64,000 nucleotides of DNA, taken from assembly GCA_014058105.1 (NCBI GenBank), contig JACGCM010001948.1, positions 2,480,001-2,544,000 on the forward strand, in the 5' to 3' direction. A program made the translations under genes and the position numbers. The notes beneath the pieces were generated by a model. The model saw only the letters and a list, made by a program, of their open reading frames with translations, had not been told where the DNA came from and searched no databases. The first letter of the stretch is position 1, and each line of letters begins with the position of its first letter. Of this stretch, positions 58,061 to 64,000 are shown one piece after another. Source of the stretch: Kingdonia uniflora (taxonomy: Eukaryota; Streptophyta; Magnoliopsida; Ranunculales; Circaeasteraceae).

Positions 58061-58567
58061 AAGCCAACTAATTCTTCATTTTGTCTATCTTTAGTGATGC
58101 TTTACTCCGAGAATTCTCTTTCTTGTACGCTTCTTCCAAGGTAGCTTCGTACTTCATGAAGAACGTGTAAAAATTTGTCTTTTCATTTAACCAATTATTA
58201 AACATATGGTTCCTTCCCTCGGCATGGCTGGTCATATTCTGGCCTGTAAAGAACTGCCCCCTGTTCTCCAATTTGAGCTCCACCATCATAAAGTGCCACT
58301 TGGTAGCAAGCTAATCCAGGTAATAGGTGTCGTAGATGATATAGTACAAGTCTTTTTCGAACTTTGAATCTTTGTTGTACACATGATTCAATTTCACAGC
58401 AAACTTGTGCAAGATGTGCCACAAACATAGCCTATGCTTCGTATCCGGGAATACCTATCAAAAAAATTTAATCAGAGTTTAGTGTTCAGATCTTTGAAGG
58501 TGGAAACAAGGCTTTTTGATAATATATTCAATTGAACTGGACAAAAAACTCTTGGAGTCATACTTTC

Positions 58568-59166
58568 TGATCCAGGAAGATCTAAGGTAATTTGAAAATT
58601 AGCCAAAGTTGTTTGAACGAGGTTGAGAGTCGTTCGAATAAGGTTAAGAGTCATTCGAACGACCTAATTGTACCACTTTAGAATTTGGCCCAAGAGCCCA
58701 AAATCGTTCGAACGACTTATATTTTCGTTCGAATGACTTACATTTTTGTTCGAATGACTAAAGTTCACCTCACTGGAAATTTGGCCAAGAGACATATTTC
58801 GTACTAACGAGTTGAGATTTCATTCGAACGACTTGTCAAGATTCTAGGGATTTAGACCAATTGGCGTAAAGTCGTTTGAACGACTCCCTATTTTGTTCGA
58901 ATGATTCTGGCGGTGGTTTTATTTATGAGGCATGCTTTTGCCTTGAGTTACGTTTTATTTGTAATTTTTGGTTTCCTCTATATAAAAGAGACTTAGGTTA
59001 TCTTTTTTTCTTATGTTAGATCTAGACAGAGTTCTGTGGAAGAAGCCTAGGGTTTTAGAGTTTTTTATTATAATTACTTTATTTTAAGTAGTCGAATTTT
59101 TCCAAACCAATTGGTATTCATCGTACTTTTTTGCTAACTTGAGTTTCTCAATCGTATTATGGATTA
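58568..59166 (+). repeat. E5 5' LTR (599 bp)
   Basis: Starts TGATCCAGGAAGATCTAAGG. Contains about nine TTCGAA-centred motifs (GTTCGAACGACTT type) at 58609-58910. A TATA box CTATATAAAAGAG lies near 58977. Confidence 0.87.
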
Positions 59167-59168
59167 AG

Positions 59169-59180
59169 TGGTATCAGAGC
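59169..59180 (+). other. E5 primer-binding site
   Basis: TGGTATCAGAGC, complementary to initiator methionine tRNA. Confidence 0.85.
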
Positions 59181-59339
59181 TCCAGTTGCGATTCTTGGGG
59201 GGTTAATGGTATTTTATTGTCTCTACACGTGACCATCTCAAGGAAACGAATGAGAAGCTAGTGAGTCCATTGAAGATCCATCACAAACCTAATTCGAAGA
59301 AGAATGACTTTTTTGAGATAGGCGATTCCAACGATTAAC

Positions 59340-60108
59340 TCATGACTTTAGAAACGACAGTTTTTGACCTAACTTCTACTATAGGGGAGTTAGTAGAACA
59401 ATTGCGTCACCCAAACCTCGCGAAGGGTTCCGCTTGGATAAAACAGTGAGGCTGTTCGAAAAAGAAAGAGATTTCGGCGGTGGAAGGAGGGGAGGATAAT
59501 GGGGGATAGATATCGATTCTAGTGATGCTAAATCCGTCAAGGAACACCCAGGTCTTGGTAAGTTAATGAATCCTATGCGTAATCTTCGTATTGGTTTTGA
59601 GATTGAGATTCCGGTATTCGATGGTTCCATCGATGCCGAGAAATTAGATAATTGGTTAGATAGCTTGGAGACCTATTTTTTTGTTGATGAATATTCAAAT
59701 GCTCAAAAATTTTGCTTCTCTACTTTAAAATTTATAAGTCACTCACTAACGTGGCAGAAATCCTATCGGAAATGACATGATGTCAGAAGTTTGAGTTAGA
59801 AGGACTTCAAGGTTTTGGTGAGAAAACAATTCTATCCAATGGGGTATGAACATGTGCAATGGTACAAATGGCACAACTTGGGCCAAAGGTTTGGGCAATC
59901 CGTACAACAATTCACAACGGAGTTTCATAACCAAACATTGGTTTTGGATATTGACGTGGATGAGTACGAAGTATTCATCAAGTATATGGGGGGCTTGATG
60001 GAGTCCATTAGAAGAGAATTAAAGCTCTTTAATGTGGAAAATATCGAGGATGCTATCGTTAAAGTAATTGCTTGGGAGAGCATTTGGATGGAGTCCATAA
60101 AAAGATAA
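59340..60108 (+). pseudogene. E5 gag
   Basis: Gag relic: FEIEIPVFDGSIDAEKLDNW, then YFFVDEYSNAQKFCFSTLKF, a stop, VRKQFYPMGYEHVQWYKWHN, GQRFGQSVQQFTTEFHNQTL and LDIDVDEYEVFIKYMGGL. These are the usual blocks of plant gypsy gag. No zinc knuckle is left: the sequence breaks near 60110, and a duplicated TGGGAGAGCATTTGGATGGA at 60073 and 60141 marks disturbed DNA at the edge of the deletion. Confidence 0.75.
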
Positions 60109-60309
60109 GACTGTACTTACCATTTCCAATACCTAGTCGACCTTGGGAGAGCATTTGGATGGAAATTATGGGTGGTTTTCCCATGACTAGATGGATGAAT
60201 GATTATTTGTTTATGGTGGTGGATTGATTCAGCAAGATGATTACTCTTATTCTATGCCAGAAAACGGTCACAGGGGAAGGAGAAGCGTAATTATTTTTCA
60301 GAGACGTCT

Positions 60310-61143
60310 GGAGGTATTGTGGGATCCCTTCTTCTATTATTTATGATAGGGATAGCCACTTTTTAGGGTATTTCTGGAGATCATTATGGGGGATGATGGA
60401 TACTAAGTTGAAGAGAAGTACCACTTTTTATCCGCAGACTAACGGGCAAACAGAGGTAGTTAATCGCACTTTGGTACATTTATTACAGGGATTCCATTCT
60501 AAGCATCCTAAGACTTGGGATGAGAGTTTACCGTATCTTTAGTTTGCGTTTAATCGGGCGATTCATAGTTCTACTTTGAAGTCTCCTTTTGAAGTTTATT
60601 TGGGGTACTTACCACAAAGCTCTATTGATTTGGCGTTTAGTCTTGGCGACTTGACGGTGTCAGGGAAGGAGAAAGAGGAGCAAGTTAAAGCTCAACATTT
60701 CATTGAGAAGATAAGCAAGGCTCATGAGATGGTTGAAGCTTAGTTGAAGAAAACTCAAGCGAAGTATAAGGCTCTCCACGACAAGCATCGGGTTGAGTGT
60801 ACTTTTCGAGAGGGCGACCTCATTTGGTCGTATTTGGGTAAGAAACGGCTTAAGGGGGAAGGTAAGAAGCTCAAACCTATCCGTTATGGTCCGTTTTTGA
60901 TACTCAAGAAGATTGGTGACAATGCATTCTAGTTGGATTTGCCACTATTCATGAAAAATGTATTCAGTGATTAATGTCGAGCATTTGAAGCTGTTTAAGC
61001 CGTCTCTTCTAGATGAAGACTCTACAATCGATACTCGCCTACCGTCAGTTGATGACTTATGGATGAAAAGAGAAGATCCATTACAAGAGGAGGGTATTAT
61101 AGAGAAGAAGGTTCATACTGCAAGATGGGGCGGTATTGAATCA
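60310..61143 (+). pseudogene. E5 integrase, C-terminal half
   Basis: The second catalytic Asp region YDRDSHFLGYFWRSLW, FYPQTNGQTEVVNRTL with the Glu, FAFNRAIHSSTLKSPFEV, a coil HEMVEA (stop) LKKTQAKYKALHDKHR, then the GPF module FREGDLIWSYLGKKR, PIRYGPFLILKKIGDNAF and NVEHLKLFKPSLLDED. The upstream half and all of RT are deleted. No chromodomain was recognised after the GPF module. Confidence 0.8.
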
Positions 61144-61274
61144 TTCTGAGTTGGGATGAAGGGCCAGTTACCGAGTAGATTGAAGTGGTATAGCAGGGAA
61201 TTGGGCATCACCGTGTTCCCACATCTCCAGTTCTAGCTTGAGCAGGAGATCAAGGCTCCTAAAGGGGGGAGCCG

Positions 61275-61796
61275 TGATCTAGGAGGATCTATGGTAATTT
61301 GGAAATTAGCCAAAGTCGTTCGAACGGCCAAATTCCACCTCTTTAGAATTTGGCTTAAGAACCCAAAGTCGTTTGAACGACTTATATTTTTCGTTCGAAG
61401 ACCAAAGTTTACCTCACTGAAAATTTGGTCCAGAGACAAATTTCTTTCGAATGAGTTGAGATTTTTTTCGAACGACTTGTCAAGTTTATTGGGTTTTAGG
61501 CTAATTGACGTAAAGTCGCTCGAACTACTCTGGCGGTGGTTTTATTTATGAGGCGTATTTTTACCTCGAGATGCATTCTATTTGTAATTTTTGGTTCTTT
61601 CTATATAAAGGGGACTTAGGTTATCTTTTTTACTTATGTTAGATCTAGACAGAGTTCTGAGGAAGAGACCTAGGGTTTTAGAGTTTTTTTATTGTAATTA
61701 CTTGGTTTTAAGTAATCGAATCTCTATTTTTCCAAACCAATTGGTGTTCTTCATACTTTTCTGCTAACTTGAGTTTCTCAATCGTATTGTGGATTA
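61275..61796 (+). repeat. E5 3' LTR (522 bp)
   Basis: Matches 58568-59166, about 77 bases shorter because of internal deletions in the TTCGAA motif part. Ends GGATTA followed by the CTTTC duplication. Confidence 0.87.
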
Positions 61797-63089
61797 CTTT
61801 CGGAATAAAAATTCCAAAAACATTATCGATGTCTCTTTTTTGAAATAGTGTTAGTTTCGAAATCGGGCATCCAAAATATTATCAACACATAACTTCTGGA
61901 AGTTGGGCCAAAGTTTCGAAAATGTAAATCGAAACATGATTGTTTCGACTTCTCATCTTCCGAAACTTCTAATGTTTCGGATACAATCATTCCAAAACCA
62001 TTTCAGCCCATGTTACTTCTATCCCTTTCACCTTGAATGGGAAAATAGAAAAAAAAGTTTCACTCTAAACAATAAAGTTCAGCTAAAATGTATACCGGGT
62101 TAATAGTACCTTGGGAATTGCGGCACCCATGGCTAAGTTTTGTTATGTAATAATGGCATGAGGGTGCTTGTTAGCAACTGCAGTAAACCACGTGTTAAAT
62201 AGCCAAGTAAAAGACCATTCAGTCTCATCCCTGAGGAGGGCACATCCAAACTGAATGGTTTGGTAGTGGTGGTTAACCCCTATGAAAGGTGCAAAGGGTA
62301 TCTTGTACTTGTTTGTGTTGTACGTAGTGTCAAACATCACAAACTCACCGAATTGTTTGTACGCCATCCTGGAACAGGTATCTATCCAGAAGAAGTTCAG
62401 TGCATGGTTGTTCTTATTCAATTGTACCTCAAAGTAAAACAAGGGGTTCTGTGTCTGTTTTCTCTTGAAGAAGTCCAAAAGTAATTGAGCGCCCCTGGCC
62501 TTAAGCCGCCTTAAGTTATTATGACGTGTGTGGTTATAACAAGCCCTCTTGTCAAAAGTACATTCAGGGAACAATGCTGACACTTTACCTACCAGAATGT
62601 TATAGAGCTGAAATAATTCAGTAAGACACTTCGCTGCCTTCAAGAAATTAGAGTTCCCTTTCTTCTTATGTCGATTATGAGGGGACACAAAGGATTGGTT
62701 ATGCACGTCTAAAAATGTAATGACCTCATACATCTTATACATCTTCTGCCAATTTATATTCATGCCTGACCTGCAGCCGCTTCTATCAGACAATCGTTGG
62801 TTCCCCAACTCTTGATTAGTATTGAATTCCTTGCTCTTGTTCTTCTTCGAAATACCTTGATTTATACAGGTGAAACACACCCTACCAACAAAATTTAAAC
62901 GAGCCAGCTTCTCCAAAGTTCTATTCTTTATTGAGAAACTTATGCTTCGCTCGTAACACGCATAATATGACTCGACATCGACAATGGATTTTATTTACTT
63001 CCCAACACAAGGGACTATCACTTCGAAGGGGTCATCAGAAGCTTCAGGAGTAATTTCAACACCTTCATATTGCCAGCTTGAACATGCAT

Positions 63090-63668
63090 TATAGGGACTT
63101 ATCCCTCGATCTCACTCATGATCGAGCTCACGAAGTTCAATTTACCTCCATCTCAGGCTCACGCAATTTAAACACTTAACATTTCAGTCAAACATTCCAA
63201 CCAGCCCCACAAACTACTCAAGAATGTGGGTCGAGCTAAACCCAGAAAACGTTATTTAGTCAAAGATACCTGTCTCCCATGAACTCGTCAGTTATCCAGT
63301 CAACCGCCATTAACCACATTATTCGAAAGACGCGCTCCAGCACGAAGAAGAGCTATGGGAATAGCCTATATAAAGGAAAAGTTCCAGAAGAGTCAGGGAC
63401 CAGAAAAATTACTCAAACATCTTATTTACGAGATCAAAGGAATTTCTATATTCTAGAGATTACTTGTAATAAAGATATCCACTCCAAGCAATAAAGATAC
63501 TTTTACAAAAATCCTCCATACGAGGTTGTAGTTTTTTACCTGTTCAAAGGTTTTCCACCCTAAAAACACATGTCTCCAATTCTTGCTTTATATTAACGTA
63601 TTATTACAGGATCATTGGTGTGATAACTAATTCCTAATCGTATCGAGCTACAGAATTTGGCCATTACA
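63090..63668 (+). repeat. E4 5' LTR (579 bp)
   Basis: Same family as the E1 and E2 LTRs, sharing start, TATA region, the GAGGTTGTAGTTTTTTACC block and end. Confidence 0.87.
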
Positions 63669-63740
63669 TTTGGCACCGTCAGTGGGAAAGATTGCATTTC
63701 CACGATACCCTAAGGCAGTCTTTCATTACAATTTTCAACT

Positions 63741-64000
63741 ATGGTTTCTTCCAGACGGCAGGCCGCAGGATCTCTGCTCGAAATTTCTGCGGATCCGGGA
63801 CAACTCACCGAGTCACAGGAGAATCTCCATGCAGAAGCAGAAAAACGCGCCGAGCTCAAACTTTAATTGACAAAGGATCGCAAGCTCCGAGAGAAAGAGC
63901 TTGAAGCAGAATGACAAGCCGTTTGAATGTGCTCAAATGGTACGAAGATCAGATGACAACGATGCAGACTGCACTCGAGGCTCTATAAAATACTCAAGTC
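63741..64000 (+). pseudogene. E4 gag, N-terminus
   Basis: The ATG at 63741 begins MVSSRRQAAGSLLEISADPG, then a charged helix (ENLHAEAEKRAELKL), a stop, and LTKDRKLREKELEAE with a second stop. It corresponds to the N-terminal coiled helix of E1 gag. Continues beyond the window. Confidence 0.75.

Larger units (their letters stand above)
58568..61796 (+). mobile_element. E5: internally deleted Ty3/gypsy element
   Basis: LTRs 58568-59166 and 61275-61796, flanked by CTTTC (58563-58567 and 61797-61801). The LTR ends are TGATCC...GGATTA, so the final CA is TA. A primer-binding site TGGTATCAGAGC lies two bases after the LTR and a purine tract AAAGGGGGGAGCCG before the 3' LTR. Inside are gag and the C-terminal part of integrase; protease, RT and RNase H are missing. 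It sits in the intron of the FAR1 relic in the opposite direction. Integrase and gag types suggest a chromovirus-like gypsy element. Confidence 0.85.
57921..63083 (-). pseudogene. FAR1/FHY3-like (MULE-type) protein relic, intron split by E5
   Basis: N-terminal exon from 63083: FEVIVPCVGK, stop, YYACYERSISFSIKNRTLEK (FAR1 DNA-binding region). The transposase core follows (62916-62110: FFWIDTCSRMAYKQFGEFVM with DTTYNTNKY, FAPFIGVNHHYQ, ALLRDETEWSFTWLF, HPHAIIT, a stop replacing the next Asp, then AMGAAIPK). An intron (donor AAG/GTACTATT at 62109, acceptor GATAG at 58455) contains E5. The second exon starts VFPDTKHRLCLWHILHKFAVK and goes to GQNMTSHAEGRNHMFNN, then a stop and a tail with a nine-residue repeat to 57921. 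The SWIM finger is missing. FAR1 proteins are transcription factors derived from Mutator transposases; this copy is dead. Confidence 0.8.
63090..64000 (+). mobile_element. E4: Tat-like Ty3/gypsy element, 5' end
   Basis: The 5' LTR is 63090-63668 (start TATAGGGACTTATCCC, the initial TG mutated to TA; end GGCCATTACA), then primer-binding site TTTGGCACCGTCAGTGGGAA. It runs out of the window. No purine tract lies before the LTR, so it is not the missing 3' LTR of E2. The LTR has a TATA box CCTATATAAA near 63366. E4 interrupts the 5' end of the FAR1 relic (flank TGCAT, 63085-63089) and is the closest relative of E1. Confidence 0.85.

Noticed and set aside
63090..63668. 3' LTR of E2
   Set aside because: Preceded by FAR1 coding sequence without a purine tract and followed by a primer-binding site and gag start, so it is the 5' LTR of E4.

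Overview
The window is plant nuclear DNA, most likely from a eudicot. The evidence is a spliced omega-3 fatty acid desaturase gene with GT-AG introns, and a dense nest of plant-type retroelements (Tat-like Ty3/gypsy, Sirevirus-like Ty1/copia, a very long Tekay/Del-like solo LTR, a PIF/Harbinger-like element and a FAR1-type transposase relic). I cannot name the species. Only the desaturase (19362-22361) looks like an intact host gene; almost everything else is decayed transposon sequence.

Layout. 1-5838: minus-strand 5' part of a Tat-like Ty3/gypsy element (E1), cut by the window edge. 5844-6021 plus 11863-13733: 3' remnant of an older Tat-like element (E0), split by a gag-only copia element (6022-11862). 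13734-19300: AT-rich intergenic DNA with a roughly 1.1 kb direct duplication, each copy carrying a TRIM-like LTR and primer-binding site. 19270-22620: omega-3 desaturase. 23225-23570: decayed duplicate of its last exon. 23832-26177: PIF/Harbinger-like element with TAA target duplications, holding a Myb-like ORF1 on the minus strand and a plant-mobile-domain gene on the plus strand. 26518 to about 57920: an old Tat-like element (E2) interrupted by a 4.5 kb solo LTR (29385-33906, duplication GCTGC) and by a complete 14.3 kb relative (E3, 36610-50913, duplication GTATC). 57921-63083: a minus-strand FAR1-like relic whose intron carries a 3.2 kb internally deleted gypsy element (E5, 58568-61796, duplication CTTTC). 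63090 to the end: 5' end of another Tat-like element (E4) on the plus strand.

The most interesting signal is cargo in the Tat-like elements. Between pol and the 3' LTR, E2 and E3 carry on the opposite strand a long multi-exon gene (gene A: basic N-terminus, a domain resembling the Pfam 'putative gypsy type transposon' family PF04195, then a long coiled coil). Upstream of it in E3, E2 and the E0 remnant is a second small antisense gene (gene B) whose three copies align without gaps over about 61 residues. Introns of gene A keep GT-AG borders and reading phase in E3. Because they are antisense to the element's genomic RNA, they would not be removed during retrotransposition. TATA-like boxes sit upstream of these genes in E0 and E3, and tandem repeats lie where pol and gene A converge. 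All copies seen here are broken by stops or frameshifts, so activity would have to come from other copies in the genome.
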